The notes: generated from the sequence alone by a model not told the origin. 64,000 bases of DNA from Clostridium pasteurianum BC1 (GCF_000389635.1 NC_021182.1:186001-250000), one strand, 5' to 3'; positions 25,657 to 35,502 are shown, numbered from the stretch's first letter. Translations and numbers: made by a program.

Positions 25657-26460
25657 TTGAAAAAAGTTTTGACAATAGCAGGCTCAGATAGCTGCGGCGG
25701 GGCAGGTATACAGGCGGATATAAAGACAATGAGCGCTCTTGGAGTATACGCTATGAGTATTATAACAGCTGTTACAGCTCAAAATACCATGGGAGTTTTT
25801 GATGTTCTAGAAGTTGATAAAAAGATGATAGAGGCTCAAATCAAATGTATTTTTGAAGATATAGAAGTAGATGCTGTAAAAATAGGTATGGTTTCAAATA
25901 ATGAAATTATAAAGACAATAAAAGATATGCTAATTAAATATAAGGCTAAAAATATAGTTGTAGATCCTGTAATGGTTTCTAAAAGTGGATATTTTCTTTT
26001 AAGGGAAGAAGCTGTAGAAGAACTTAAGAGTCTTATTTCTATTGCAGATGTAGTAACTCCTAATATACCAGAAGCAGAAGTCTTATCAGGACTAAAAATA
26101 AACAATGCAGAGGATATGAAAGAAGCAGCAAAAATAATTGCCAAAACAGGAGCTAAGCATGTATTAGTTAAGGGTGGTCATAGATGCAACGATGCTGATG
26201 ATATTTTGTATAGTGGAGAGAGTTTTTTTACTTTAAAGGGTGATAGAATAAATACAAAGAATACCCATGGAACAGGCTGCACACTATCTTCAGCAATAGC
26301 ATCTCATATTGCAAAGGGATATAGTATAGAGAAATCAGTAGATTTATCTAAACAGTATATAAATGAAGCAATAAAAAATTCTTTTTCAATAGGAAAAGGG
26401 GTAGGACCAGTAGGACACTTTATTGACTTATACAAACGAGGCGGTGTAGACTTTGAATAA
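25657..26460 (+). CDS. thiD: Hydroxymethylpyrimidine (phosphate) kinase ThiD
   Basis: A 267-residue ribokinase-fold enzyme. IAGSDSCGGAGIQADIKT is the ThiD start, KIGMVSN and VVDPVMVSKSG line the HMP pocket, and NTHGTGCTLSSAIASHIAKG carries the catalytic Asp-equivalent region and anion hole; in this copy the usual D reads T in the GTGC loop. It phosphorylates HMP and HMP-P for thiamine synthesis or salvage. A pyridoxal kinase role is possible in this family, but the cytX-thiM-thiE neighbours favour thiamine. Confidence 0.9.
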   Translation: MKKVLTIAGSDSCGGAGIQADIKTMSALGVYAMSIITAVTAQNTMGVFDVLEVDKKMIEAQIKCIFEDIEVDAVKIGMVSNNEIIKTIKDMLIKYKAKNIVVDPVMVSKSGYFLLREEAVEELKSLISIADVVTPNIPEAEVLSGLKINNAEDMKEAAKIIAKTGAKHVLVKGGHRCNDADDILYSGESFFTLKGDRINTKNTHGTGCTLSSAIASHIAKGYSIEKSVDLSKQYINEAIKNSFSIGKGVGPVGHFIDLYKRGGVDFE

Positions 26461-27604
26461 AATAAAAAATTCATCCATGTTCTTTTTATGGGCTGGTGCG
26501 GCCATATCCATAGCTGAAATATATACAGGAAGTATGATAGCACCATTAGGCATAAAAAAGGGATTACTGGCAATATTTATTGGGCACATAATAGGAACAT
26601 TGTTTTTGGCTTTTGGTGGCTACATATCCTTTAAGGGAAATAGAAATGCTATGGAAAAGGTTAGGGATTCCTTTGGTGGTTTGGGAGGTAAAATAGTAGC
26701 ACTTTTAAATGTTCTTCAGCTTATAGGTTGGTCCGCCATAATGATAATACAGGGAGGAAGGGCAATAAGCGGGCAAACAAAGTTATCATTAAATTTATGT
26801 ATTTTAGTGGTGGCTGCAGCGGTATTTTTGTGGTCTTATTGTTTTAGTAATTATACTAAAAAAGTAAATGATATATCAGTTATTATACTTATAATATTAT
26901 GCATATTATTATTTTTTAAGATGGACGGTTCAAAGGCTCTTTCAATTTCACAAAACATAAGTTTTACTACTGCAATTGAGATAACCATAGCAATGCCAGT
27001 GTCCTGGTTGCCTCTTATAGGAGATTATTCAAAGGATGGTAGTAGTGGTAAGGGAGTTTTTCTATCAAGTTTTTGGGGATATTTTGTAGGAAGTGTTTTG
27101 ATGTATTCCTTAGGACTTGCAATAGCCTTATATACAGGAAAGGACATAGTGGAGTTTTTATCAAGCACAGGAATAATTGCAGCGCTGATAGTACTTTTAG
27201 CCACTGTAACTACTACCTTTATAGATATATATTCTGCAGTAATATCCTCTAAGCAAATATATAGTTTTAAAAGAAATAATTTGGGAATAATAATTTATTG
27301 TGCAGTATCTACAGCACTGGCATTTATTTTTCCTATGGAAAACTACCAAAATTTTTTGCTCCTCATAGGTAGCATATTTGTACCTGTGTACACGGTAGTT
27401 TTTATAAATTATATATTAAAGAAGAGATATAAAGGTAATATTAATATTGTGGGAGGTATAGCAGCTATAGCTGGAATATTATTATATAATTATTTTAACA
27501 ATAATAGTTTAGGTATACCTACAGTATTTACATTTATTGCAGTTGCAATCATATATGTCATATTTAAGAATGTGAAATTTTTAGGAGGTTTTGAGAATGA
27601 TTGA
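26453..27604 (+). CDS. cytX: CytX-type hydroxymethylpyrimidine permease
   Basis: A 383-residue polytopic protein of the NCS1 (cytosine-purine permease) superfamily, CytX branch, with about 12 hydrophobic segments. The opening FFLWAGAAISIAEIYTGSMIAPLG and GRNAMEKVRDSFGGLGG blocks match the branch. It is placed between thiD and thiM, the usual CytX setting, and probably imports the HMP that ThiD phosphorylates. The TTG start at 26453 overlaps the end of thiD. Confidence 0.87.
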   Translation: MNKIKNSSMFFLWAGAAISIAEIYTGSMIAPLGIKKGLLAIFIGHIIGTLFLAFGGYISFKGNRNAMEKVRDSFGGLGGKIVALLNVLQLIGWSAIMIIQGGRAISGQTKLSLNLCILVVAAAVFLWSYCFSNYTKKVNDISVIILIILCILLFFKMDGSKALSISQNISFTTAIEITIAMPVSWLPLIGDYSKDGSSGKGVFLSSFWGYFVGSVLMYSLGLAIALYTGKDIVEFLSSTGIIAALIVLLATVTTTFIDIYSAVISSKQIYSFKRNNLGIIIYCAVSTALAFIFPMENYQNFLLLIGSIFVPVYTVVFINYILKKRYKGNINIVGGIAAIAGILLYNYFNNNSLGIPTVFTFIAVAIIYVIFKNVKFLGGFEND

Positions 27605-28400
27605 GGATATTTCTAAGGTTATAACAAAACTGAGAAAGAAAGTACCTTTAGTACAAGCCATTACTAATTATGTAACAATCAATGATTGTGCCAATATTCT
27701 ACTGGCTTTTGGCGCTTCACCAGCCATGTGTGAAGCTTATGATGAGAGTTTTGATTTTGCTAAAATAGTTAGTGCCTTGTATTTAAATTTAGGTACTCTT
27801 ACAAAGGAACAAGAGGCATCAATTATTATGGCGGCAATATCTGCAAAGGTACATAATATACCTGTAGTATTAGATCCAGTTGCATGTCCTGTAAGCAAAA
27901 GAAAAGTAGATATAATAGATAAAATTATTCAGCTGGGAAGAGTTGATGTTATAAAGGGCAATTCTGGCGAAATAAAATTTTTAGCTGGTTTACAAGCAGA
28001 GGTTAGAGGGGTAGACTCAATAGGTAATCAAGAAGGTCTAATAGAAGCTTGCATAACATTAGCTAATAAATATAATTGTGTGGTAGCGGCTACAGGTGAA
28101 AAGGATATTGTATCCGATGGGAAAAGAATAGCAGTAATTGAAAACGGAGTAGAGATGTTAACTAAAGTAACAGGGGCAGGATGCATGCTTGGAGCCCTTT
28201 GCGCTGGGACTGTAGGAGCTGAGGAAGATAAATTTACAGCTACCTGTGCAGCAATAGTTTCTATGGGAATTGCCGGTGAAAAGGCTTATGAAGCTGCAAA
28301 AGCGCCTGGAAGTTTTAGAGTTAAGCTTTTAGATTCAATATATGAAATAAATGAAGAGGAGATAATTCAATCTTCTAAAATTACCTTTTTAGGGAAATAA
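27597..28400 (+). CDS. thiM: Hydroxyethylthiazole kinase ThiM
   Basis: A 267-residue kinase. VPLVQAITNYVTINDCANILLAFGASPAM is the ThiM signature, VLDPVACPVSKRK and IKGNSGEI follow, and VTGAGCMLGALCAG is the anion-hole loop with catalytic Cys. It phosphorylates salvaged thiazole. I start at ATG 27597, which is eight bases from AGGAGG; the in-frame TTG at 27591 is only two bases from that site. It overlaps the end of cytX. Confidence 0.94.
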   Translation: MIEDISKVITKLRKKVPLVQAITNYVTINDCANILLAFGASPAMCEAYDESFDFAKIVSALYLNLGTLTKEQEASIIMAAISAKVHNIPVVLDPVACPVSKRKVDIIDKIIQLGRVDVIKGNSGEIKFLAGLQAEVRGVDSIGNQEGLIEACITLANKYNCVVAATGEKDIVSDGKRIAVIENGVEMLTKVTGAGCMLGALCAGTVGAEEDKFTATCAAIVSMGIAGEKAYEAAKAPGSFRVKLLDSIYEINEEEIIQSSKITFLGK

Positions 28401-28491
28401 GACTTATTTTTTATTTCCTTCTTAGGATAGTAGCAGTGCTTAGTGGCGGCTAAGCGTCACATAATTTAAAAAGATTAGAGGGGATTTTCAT

Positions 28492-29109
28492 ATGGATATA
28501 GATTATAGTTTATATTTAGTTACTGATAGGAGATTTTTAAAAGATAGAACTCTTAAAAGTGCTGTTGAGGAGTCCATAAAAGGCGGAGTAACTATGGTAC
28601 AGGTAAGAGAGAAGGATGTAACTACCAGAGAATTTTACAAAGTGGCGCTGGAAGTAAAGAAAATTACAGATAAATATAATGTTCCACTTATAATTAATGA
28701 TAGAATTGATATTGCACAGGCCATAGATGCTGATGGAGTCCATCTTGGACAGGATGATATGCCTCTTAGGCTAGCCAGAAAGATACTTGGTAAGGATAAG
28801 ATAATAGGAATATCTGTGGGAAATGTGGATGAAGCTAAAGAAGCAGAAAGAGACGGGGCAGATTATGTAGGTATAGGAGCAATTTTCTTTACAGGAAGTA
28901 AAAAGGATATAGACATACCCATAGGCATTTCAGGATTAAAGGAGATTGTAGAGAGCATAAATATACCATCAGTAGCTATAGGTGGAGTTAATAAGGAAAA
29001 TTTGTCTGAAGTTATAAAAACAGGAACCCACGGTGCAGCAGTAATTTCCGCAATACTTGGCAAGGAGAATATAGAGCAGGCAGCTAAGGAATTGAAAGTA
29101 ACACTGTAA
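28492..29109 (+). CDS. thiE: Thiamine-phosphate synthase ThiE
   Basis: A 205-residue TIM-barrel enzyme. [47 protein letters not shown] and IGGVNKEN are the conserved loops of ThiE. It joins HMP-PP and thiazole phosphate to form thiamine phosphate and completes the salvage route of the operon. A 91-base gap with a small hairpin (GCTTAG-TGGCGG-CTAAGC, 28438-28455) separates it from thiM. The ribosome site is GAGGGGA. Confidence 0.95.
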   Translation: MDIDYSLYLVTDRRFLKDRTLKSAVEESIKGGVTMVQVREKDVTTREFYKVALEVKKITDKYNVPLIINDRIDIAQAIDADGVHLGQDDMPLRLARKILGKDKIIGISVGNVDEAKEAERDGADYVGIGAIFFTGSKKDIDIPIGISGLKEIVESINIPSVAIGGVNKENLSEVIKTGTHGAAVISAILGKENIEQAAKELKVTL

Positions 29110-29196
29110 GATTTTAAAATTAACAAGTTCTATGAAAATAATTATAAGGAATAGGAATTGTACGTGTTTATGCTTATTTTTAGTGATAATTTAATC

Positions 29197-29246
29197 AATT
29201 TATCTTAATTGGTGGGAGAGTGTACTTCCATCAATTAAAATAAATT
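29197..29246. repeat. Inverted repeat between thiE and the acetyltransferase gene
   Basis: AATTTATCTTAATTGG (29197-29212) pairs with CCATCAATTAAAATAAATT (29228-29246), with one bulge on each arm. No long T-run follows. It may end the convergent transcripts from both sides or be a degenerate mobile repeat. Confidence 0.5.
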
Positions 29247-29324
29247 ATCCAGAAAAGTAATTTTAGTTTTGTTGTATGCCTCTTTGGAAAGGGGCGTATC
29301 ACAGCGGTGAAGCATGGGATGAAC

Positions 29325-29939
29325 TTATTTAACTTTATAAATTTCTATTAGACTTTCTGCTTTTTGTAGTATTTCTTCAAACTCAGTAGTGTTATTTATC
29401 TTGTCAATAGTTTTTGGCGTTTCAGGAGCTTTTGGATAATCCATAAGTTTTAATTCATAGCATATTAAATCTCGCCAGCTGTCAAATTTAAAAGCTACAT
29501 TTCGGTATATTCCTACAGGTTTAAAGCCAAGTGCTTTGTGCAGACCCTCACTTTTAATATTTGGATAAGTAATTTTAGCATAGATATTATAATAACCTTG
29601 TAGTTTCAATAATTCAAATAAGCTAAAATATAATGCTTTGCCAATTTTCATACCATGATACTTTGAATTTATGTAAATTGAAAACTCAACTGACCAATCG
29701 AAAGCAGCACGTTCAGCAAATTGAGAGGCATAAGCATAACCTACAATTTTATGATTAATTTCACATACAAGCCAGGGATATTTCTTTTGAATGTTAAATA
29801 TTCTTTCACTGAAAGATTTTATAGTTGGAATCTCATATTCAAAAGTAATAACAGTATCAGTTATAAATGGAGTGTAAATTTCTAAAATTGAAGCAGTATC
29901 AGCTTCTGTTGTCAATCTGATTTTTTTGTTAATCGCCAT
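29325..29939 (-). CDS. GNAT acetyltransferase, phosphinothricin-acetyltransferase-like
   Basis: A 204-residue GNAT protein. IRLTTEADTASILEIYTPFI and the block AFDWSVEFSIYINSKYHGMKIGKAL resemble the Pat/YwnH group, with the acetyl-CoA loop at KYHGMKIGKAL instead of the common RGxGxG. SEGLHKALGFKPVGIYRNVAFKF covers the last strands. Members acetylate methionine sulfoximine, phosphinothricin or other amines; the true substrate is unknown. The C-terminal 35 residues are an extra helical tail. A GGAGG site precedes the ATG. Confidence 0.85.
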   Translation of the reverse strand: MAINKKIRLTTEADTASILEIYTPFITDTVITFEYEIPTIKSFSERIFNIQKKYPWLVCEINHKIVGYAYASQFAERAAFDWSVEFSIYINSKYHGMKIGKALYFSLFELLKLQGYYNIYAKITYPNIKSEGLHKALGFKPVGIYRNVAFKFDSWRDLICYELKLMDYPKAPETPKTIDKINNTTEFEEILQKAESLIEIYKVK

Positions 29940-30315
29940 TTTTATGTCCTCCTATAAAAATATTATGGCTAGTTAATAAATGTTGTATAATATAAAATCA
30001 AAATTATTTTACAAATAATAAATATATTTTTAGCGAATATTAAGTGTATCATATGCTAATATTTAATATGCAGAATATAAAATTAACCAATGGTATTTCT
30101 TAAAAATATAAAACGTACAATGGAGTATCATTGAAATTTAAATTGTAATATAGCTAGATTATAGCATTATTAACTATCAATAATCAATGAAGCTTGCTTG
30201 ACGTGAGTTTGTATTCCACATGAGTTTAGATGAATTCATAAATTGTTTGAATTCCAATAAAAGAGATAGGATTTTACTAATATTAAGCAAAAATCTAGTA
30301 TTGTACAAATACAGG
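29940..30315. other. Divergent intergenic region upstream of argF
   Basis: AT-rich, without an open frame. It contains the acetyltransferase promoter region on the left. The argF promoter begins at 30316 and is listed separately. Confidence 0.4.
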
Positions 30316-30368
30316 TTGAAATTTTTTATAAAATGTAGTATAATTATACGTAAATATGAATAAATATA
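30316..30368 (+). promoter_or_regulatory. argF promoter with ARG-box-like operator
   Basis: TTGAAA (30316-30321) and TATAAT (30339-30344) are separated by 17 bases. TATGAATAAATATA (30355-30368), just after the expected start point, resembles the half-box TGAATAAATAT bound by ArgR/AhrC. The promoter is a good match; the operator is inferred from the gene's identity. Confidence 0.55.
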
Positions 30369-30390
30369 AAATGGTAAAAGGGTGATGTGA

Positions 30391-31389
30391 TTGGTTAGTT
30401 TAAAGAATAGAAATTTTTTAACTTTAAGGGATTTTTCTACCGAGGAAATAAATTTTTTATTGGATCTAGCAGAAGAATTAAAATCCACCAAAAAAGCGGG
30501 AACAGAAATACAAAGATTAAAGGGTAAAAATATAGCGTTGATATTTGAAAAAGATTCTACTAGAACAAGATGTTCCTTTGAAGTAGGTGCTTATGATCAG
30601 GGAGCAAACGTTACTTATTTAGGGCCTACAGGGACTCCAATAGGAAATAAAGAATCTATCAAGGATACTGCAAGAGTTTTAGGCAGAATGTTTGATGGAA
30701 TTGAATATAGAGGATTTGAACAAGAAAAGGTTGAAATATTGGCAAAGCATGCTAAAGTACCAGTTTGGAATGGACTTACAGACGATGATCATCCTACTCA
30801 GGTTTTGGCAGATCTTTTGACTATAAGAGAACATTTTGACAAGCCTTTAAATAAAGTCACTTTAGTGTATTGTGGTGATGGGAGAAATAATACTGCTAAT
30901 GCATTAATGATAGGCGCTTGTAAGATGGGAATGGATTTTAGAATAGCTACTCCAAAAACACTTTTTCCTAAAGCTGAACTTATAGAAGAATGTACAAAAG
31001 TAGCAGAAGAAACTGGTGGGAAAATAACAATTACAGAAGATGTAGATAAGGCTGTTCTAGGAGCTGATGTTTTATATAGCGATATCTGGGTATCTATGGG
31101 TGAGGATGAGGAAGTTTGGAAGAAACGATTGGAAATATTATATCCTTATCAAATAAATAAAGAATTATTAAAAAAGACTAATAATAATAATAATGTTAAG
31201 TTTATGCACTGTCTTCCTTCTTTTCATGATTTAAATACTATTGATTCAAAAGCAATACATGATAAATTTGGAATAGATCCTTTCGAAGTAACGGATGAGG
31301 TTTTCGAAAGTGAAGCTTCCTTAGTTTTTGATGAGGCTGAAAATAGAATGCACACGATAAAAGCCGTAATGGTTGCAACTCTGGCATAG
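30391..31389 (+). CDS. argF: Ornithine carbamoyltransferase
   Basis: A 332-residue transcarbamylase. [21 protein letters not shown] carries the carbamoyl-phosphate site [22 protein letters not shown] is the second carbamoyl phosphate motif, and MHCLPSFHD is the ornithine-binding HCLP loop that separates OTCase from aspartate transcarbamylase. It converts ornithine to citrulline, for arginine synthesis or in the reverse sense in the deiminase pathway. No other arginine gene is adjacent. The TTG start follows AAAGGGTGATG. Confidence 0.95.
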   Translation: MVSLKNRNFLTLRDFSTEEINFLLDLAEELKSTKKAGTEIQRLKGKNIALIFEKDSTRTRCSFEVGAYDQGANVTYLGPTGTPIGNKESIKDTARVLGRMFDGIEYRGFEQEKVEILAKHAKVPVWNGLTDDDHPTQVLADLLTIREHFDKPLNKVTLVYCGDGRNNTANALMIGACKMGMDFRIATPKTLFPKAELIEECTKVAEETGGKITITEDVDKAVLGADVLYSDIWVSMGEDEEVWKKRLEILYPYQINKELLKKTNNNNNVKFMHCLPSFHDLNTIDSKAIHDKFGIDPFEVTDEVFESEASLVFDEAENRMHTIKAVMVATLA

Positions 31390-31424
31390 AAATATTCTTT
31401 TAAAGAAATTATAATATATAAACA

Positions 31425-31476
31425 TTAAGCTTTCAGGTAGCATATCTATAAACTACTTGAAAGCTTAATATTTTTA
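31425..31476 (+). terminator. argF terminator
   Basis: TTAAGCTTTCAGGTAG and CTACTTGAAAGCTTAA form a long stem with one mismatch and a 12-base loop, followed by TATTTTTAT. Confidence 0.88.
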
Positions 31477-31600
31477 TGGTTAGTGATTATCGAACATATA
31501 GAAAACATGCATGATTTGATTAAATAAATATATATACATTTCCAATATATACGTTATACTGTTTTTTTAACCTCATTTTAAATTAATATTTGTAGAAAGC

Positions 31601-32062
31601 TTAAAATTCTTTTAGCATGTTTGCCATTTCTATAGCTGTAACAGCAGCGTCATAGCCTTTATTGCCAGCTTTAGTACCAGCTCTTTCAATAGCTTGCTCA
31701 ATAGTGTCTGTAGTAAGAACTCCAAAAATTACTGGAACTTCTGTTTCAAGAGATACATGAGCAACTCCTTTAGATACTTCATTAGATACGTAATCGAAAT
31801 GAGGAGTAGCACCTCGTATTACAGCACCTAGGCATATGATTGCATCATATTTTTGTGACTTTGCCATTTTTTTTGCAACAAGAGGAATTTCAAAAGCACC
31901 TGGAACCCAAGCAACACTTATATCATCATCTTCAGCTCCATGTCTTTTTAATCCATCAAGAGCACCAGTCAAAAGCTTTCCACCAATAAATTCATTGAAT
32001 CTTCCTATAATAATTCCAAACTTTAAATTGCTAGCTATTAATTTACCTTCGTATGTTTTCAT
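31601..32062 (-). CDS. ribH: 6,7-dimethyl-8-ribityllumazine synthase
   Basis: A 153-residue lumazine synthase. [46 protein letters not shown] and [17 protein letters not shown] are the standard active-site loops, with the catalytic His in PHFDYV. It is the last gene of the riboflavin operon and condenses the RibA/RibD product with the RibB product. A 160-base gap containing an inverted repeat separates it from ribBA. Confidence 0.97.
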   Translation of the reverse strand: MKTYEGKLIASNLKFGIIIGRFNEFIGGKLLTGALDGLKRHGAEDDDISVAWVPGAFEIPLVAKKMAKSQKYDAIICLGAVIRGATPHFDYVSNEVSKGVAHVSLETEVPVIFGVLTTDTIEQAIERAGTKAGNKGYDAAVTAIEMANMLKEF

Positions 32063-32068
32063 AATATT

Positions 32069-32165
32069 ATCTGTTCTATAATTATCGTAAAACTTAATGA
32101 CTTTGGAGCACTAGAAAATAAATGTTAGTACTCTTATTCACCAGTGGATAATTATTAAATCAGAT
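32069..32165 (-). promoter_or_regulatory. Inverted-repeat leader before ribH
   Basis: On the reverse strand ATCTG-ATTTA-ATAATTATC pairs with GATAATTAT-AGAA-CAGAT about 60 bases later, ending seven bases before the ribH ATG. It is preceded by AGGTAGGTGAAAAATCTGATTTA, a near copy of a string upstream of ribBA. It could form a translational control hairpin or a processing site. Confidence 0.45.
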
Positions 32166-32223
32166 TTTTCACCTACCTTTTTTATTTTTATTATTTTATA
32201 AATGTCACATCAGTTTTTAAAAC

Positions 32224-33426
32224 TTAAAAATCCAACAAGTGACCCAATTTATCTTTTTTTGTTTTTAAATAAAATTCATTGTTCTCATTAGAATGAAGTT
32301 GTATAGGGACTCTATTAATTACTTCTATACCATATTTAGAAAGAGAATTTATTTTTCTAGGATTGTTTGTCATAAGATTAACTTTATTTACACCTAAATA
32401 CTTTAATATCTGTGCGCTAACCCAGTATTCTCTTAAATCAGCAGGAAAACCTAATGCTAGATTTGCTTCTACGGTGTCCATACCTTCATCTTGAAGTGCA
32501 TAGGCTTTTAATTTATTTAAGAGACCTATACCTCTTCCTTCTTGGTCCATATACAGAATAATGCCTTTTCCCTCAGATTCAATTTTTTTCATAGCAGCTT
32601 CTAGTTGCTCTCCACAATCGCATCTTGAAGATCCAAATACATCTCCAGTTAAACATTTAGAATGTATTCTTACCAGTGGTGCTTCAGAGTCAGAGGATAT
32701 ATCTCCTTTTACTAATGCTACATGAGAATCGCCATTTATGGCATTTTCATAGCCTATAATTTTGAATTCACCGTATTTTGTAGGCAGTTTTGCTTCAGTT
32801 ACTGCTTTTATAAGAATTTCATTCTTTTTTCTGTATTCAACTAAATCAGCCACGGTTATAATTTTTAGATTATGTTTTTGCACATATTCCATAAGATTAG
32901 GAGTTCGTGCCATAGAACCATCCTCATTCATTATTTCACAAATTACACCAGCAGGATAAAGACCAGCAAGTCTTGCTAAATCCACAGCGGCTTCAGTGTG
33001 GCCGGTTCTCTCTAATACGCCCCAAGGTTTAGCTGCCAAAGGAAATACATGTCCAGGTCTTCTGAAATCCTCCTCTTTTGAATTTGGATCAATCATTTTT
33101 AGTATAGTTTCAGCTCTATCATAGGCAGAAATTCCTGTAGTTGTATTTATACCATCTACGGACACTGTAAAAGCAGTATTGTGAGATTCTGTATTTTCTT
33201 CTACCATTAAACCTATATTTAATTCTTTTAGTCTTTCATTTACAATTGGGGTACAAATAAGGCCACCAGCATATTTAGCCATAAAATTAATGGCTTCAGG
33301 TGTAACTTTTTCAGCCGCAATTATGAGATCACCTTCATTTTCTCTATCTTCATCATCTACTACTACTATCATTTTGCCAGCTCTAATGTCTTCTATGGCT
33401 TCTTCAATACTATTAAATTTATACAT
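32224..33426 (-). CDS. ribBA: Bifunctional DHBP synthase / GTP cyclohydrolase II
   Basis: A 400-residue fusion. The N-terminal RibB half (1-200) contains VVDDEDRENEGDLIIAAE and RPGHVFPL; the C-terminal RibA half contains HSKCLTGDVFGSSRCDCGEQL with the three zinc cysteines, then DQEGRGIGLLNK. It makes 3,4-dihydroxybutanone phosphate and opens GTP, the two entry steps of riboflavin synthesis. It is the third gene of the operon. The start ATG 33426 lacks a strong ribosome site; the only candidate CAGGAT lies in the arm of an upstream inverted repeat. Confidence 0.96.
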   Translation of the reverse strand: MYKFNSIEEAIEDIRAGKMIVVVDDEDRENEGDLIIAAEKVTPEAINFMAKYAGGLICTPIVNERLKELNIGLMVEENTESHNTAFTVSVDGINTTTGISAYDRAETILKMIDPNSKEEDFRRPGHVFPLAAKPWGVLERTGHTEAAVDLARLAGLYPAGVICEIMNEDGSMARTPNLMEYVQKHNLKIITVADLVEYRKKNEILIKAVTEAKLPTKYGEFKIIGYENAINGDSHVALVKGDISSDSEAPLVRIHSKCLTGDVFGSSRCDCGEQLEAAMKKIESEGKGIILYMDQEGRGIGLLNKLKAYALQDEGMDTVEANLALGFPADLREYWVSAQILKYLGVNKVNLMTNNPRKINSLSKYGIEVINRVPIQLHSNENNEFYLKTKKDKLGHLLDF

Positions 33427-33432
33427 ATAAGT

Positions 33433-33494
33433 AATCCTGATTTTAAAAAGCTATCTTTAAGAAAATTCTTTATTATTAACTGTAAATCAGGATT
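33433..33494 (-). promoter_or_regulatory. Inverted-repeat leader before ribBA
   Basis: AATCCTGATTT (distal) and AAATCAGGATT (proximal) are perfect 11-base complements enclosing 40 bases. The proximal arm ends seven bases before the ribBA ATG and contains the only ribosome-site-like sequence, CAGGAT. Pairing would hide it. The distal arm belongs to a GGCAGGTGAAAATCCTGATTTA string that recurs before ribH. Confidence 0.5.
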
Positions 33495-33556
33495 TTCACC
33501 TGCCTTTCTTTTTATTATTTTTAGAATAAGTTTTAATGGTTAGGGTCAGACCCTCA

Positions 33557-34213
33557 TTACATAAATCCATTTGAAGCTAAAAAATCTAAATCAATACCTT
33601 TTGATTGTGAGGGTAAATTATCTTCCTTTAAGATTAAAAATTTTTCTATATATTTACCAACTACATCACATTCGAGATTTACCTCATCACCAATCTTGTT
33701 TTCCAGTAAAGAGGTTGCATCCTTAGTATGAGGAATAATTGAAACCTTGAAAGCTTTATCATCAACATAGGCTACAGTAAGACTTACTCCATCAATGGCG
33801 ATAGAGCCTTTCTCTACGATGTATTTTAATAATTCAGGAGAAGCTTCAATGGTAATCCATACTGCATTATCTTCGTTTTTATAGTCTTTTATAACTCCAA
33901 TGCCATCGATATGACCACTTACAATGTGTCCACCTAAACGACTGTTTAACTGTAAAGCTCTTTCAAGGTTAACTTTAGAACCGATAGATAGATTCTTTAA
34001 ATTACTTCGTCTAATAGTTTCAGCCATAACATCTACTGTAAAATGGTCTTTACTGAAGTCCACAACGGTGAGACATACACCATTAGTGCTTATGCTGTCT
34101 CCAATCTTCAGATTCTCTAGTACAGTATGCGCTTTTATTGTAATTTTAGCGGATTTAGAACCTTTAATTATTCTTTCTAAGGTGCCTATTTCCTCTACTA
34201 ATCCTGTGAACAC
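33557..34213 (-). CDS. ribE: Riboflavin synthase alpha chain
   Basis: A 218-residue protein of two repeated lumazine-binding barrels. MFTGLVEEIGTLE and GVCLTVVDF in the first repeat are mirrored by GHIDGIGVIKD and GVSLTVAYV in the second. It dismutates two lumazines into riboflavin. The GTG start follows AAGGAGG. It lies 75 bases after ribD and 130 before ribBA. A small palindrome AGGGT-CAG-ACCCT lies just past the stop. Confidence 0.96.
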   Translation of the reverse strand: MFTGLVEEIGTLERIIKGSKSAKITIKAHTVLENLKIGDSISTNGVCLTVVDFSKDHFTVDVMAETIRRSNLKNLSIGSKVNLERALQLNSRLGGHIVSGHIDGIGVIKDYKNEDNAVWITIEASPELLKYIVEKGSIAIDGVSLTVAYVDDKAFKVSIIPHTKDATSLLENKIGDEVNLECDVVGKYIEKFLILKEDNLPSQSKGIDLDFLASNGFM

Positions 34214-34288
34214 TAGAATTTTCCTCCTTCAATAATTTTTTATTTCTTAAACCCATAATCTATTAGATTTTTACATGTTTATAAAAAA

Positions 34289-35383
34289 TCAATCGTTTTT
34301 TCTTAAGTATCCTTCAATCATCATGTCTTCTTGAAATCTGTGAATACTTATGTCTTTTAGTTTAATAGCATCTTTAACAAGTGGTATTCCATGTCCACCG
34401 ACGGGGGTTTTCGCTGTGTCACTACCTATAAATTTAGGGGATATAAATGTATACACTTTGTCTATTATGCCTTCATCTAGAGCAGAATAATTTAAAGTGC
34501 TGCCGCCTTCTAAAAGAATACTGTCTATTTTATTTTCCCCGAGCATCTTCATAAGGTAACTAAGATTGACTTTGCCTTCTTTTAATGGAGTTACTATAAT
34601 ATCTGCACCTATAGTTTCTAGGGCCTTTAACTTTTTTTCGTCTGCCTGTTCTGTAGTAGCAATAATTGTTTTTGCTTTAGATTTAAGGGTGAGTACATTG
34701 GCATCTAAAGGTATTTTTGCACTACTGTCAATAATTATTCTTGCAGCATCATTTCCATTTTCCAATCTTGTAGTTAAAAAAGGGTTATCTGCTAAAATTG
34801 TGCCTATTCCTACCATAATTCCAGAAACTTTATTTCTTATTTTATGTACAAAATTTCTGGAAGCTTCATTTGTAATCCATTTTGAATCCCCAGTATAAGA
34901 AGCAATTTTTCCATCTAAGGTCATGGCGGTTTTCATTATACAAAAGGGAAGCCTTGAAGTAATATATTTCAGAAATATTTCATTGAGTTTTGTTCCTTCA
35001 GTTTCAAGAACACCTGTAACTACCTCTATGCCATTTTCTTGCAAAATTTTTATTCCCCTACCAGATACTAATGGATTTGGATCTTTTAAACTTATAACTA
35101 CTTTTTTAATACCTTTTTCTACAATAGTTTTGGCACAAGGTGGAGTTTTTCCATAGTGGGAACAAGGTTCTAGGGTAACATACATAGTGGCTCCAGTAAC
35201 ATCTTCTGTGGAATTCTTAAAAGCATCTATCTCTGCATGGTCTCCACCGTAGATGTGATGATAGCCTTCACCAATAATTTTATTATTTTTCACAATAACA
35301 GCGCCAACTAATGGGTTGGGATTTACATAGCCGGTACCTTTCTTGGCCAGTTCCAGTGCATGCTTCATATATTCTACATTCAA
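34289..35383 (-). CDS. ribD: Bifunctional deaminase/reductase RibD
   Basis: A 364-residue fusion. The N-terminal deaminase domain has GGDHAEIDAF and LEPCSHYGKTPPC (zinc His and two Cys, catalytic Glu). The C-terminal reductase domain has MTLDGKIASYTGDSKWIT, VGIGTILADNP and LLEGGSTLNYSAL. It performs the second and third steps on the GTP branch. It is the first gene of the operon, behind the FMN riboswitch. The TTG start is eight bases from GGAGG. Confidence 0.96.
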   Translation of the reverse strand: MNVEYMKHALELAKKGTGYVNPNPLVGAVIVKNNKIIGEGYHHIYGGDHAEIDAFKNSTEDVTGATMYVTLEPCSHYGKTPPCAKTIVEKGIKKVVISLKDPNPLVSGRGIKILQENGIEVVTGVLETEGTKLNEIFLKYITSRLPFCIMKTAMTLDGKIASYTGDSKWITNEASRNFVHKIRNKVSGIMVGIGTILADNPFLTTRLENGNDAARIIIDSSAKIPLDANVLTLKSKAKTIIATTEQADEKKLKALETIGADIIVTPLKEGKVNLSYLMKMLGENKIDSILLEGGSTLNYSALDEGIIDKVYTFISPKFIGSDTAKTPVGGHGIPLVKDAIKLKDISIHRFQEDMMIEGYLRKND

Positions 35384-35464
35384 GAAAACACCTCCAAATT
35401 TTGAATAAAATTTTTAAATTTCAGGAGAATTTTTATTTCAGGTCAATCTCATTTTTTAACAATA

Positions 35465-35502
35465 AAAAAAGCCCTGAAAAAGTTTTTCAGGGCTGCTAAT
35501 TA
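35465..35502 (-). terminator. Terminator of the FMN riboswitch
   Basis: On the reverse strand AGCCCTGAAAAACT/AAGTTTTTCAGGGCT style pairing, i.e. GCCCTGAAAAA with TTTTTCAGGGC, followed by TTTTTTT. It is placed between the aptamer and ribD, as expected for FMN-dependent attenuation. Confidence 0.9.

Noticed and set aside
28381-28491. Hairpin GCTTAG-TGGCGG-CTAAGC between thiM and thiE as a riboswitch
   Set aside because: It is a single six-base stem without conserved aptamer sequence or terminator.
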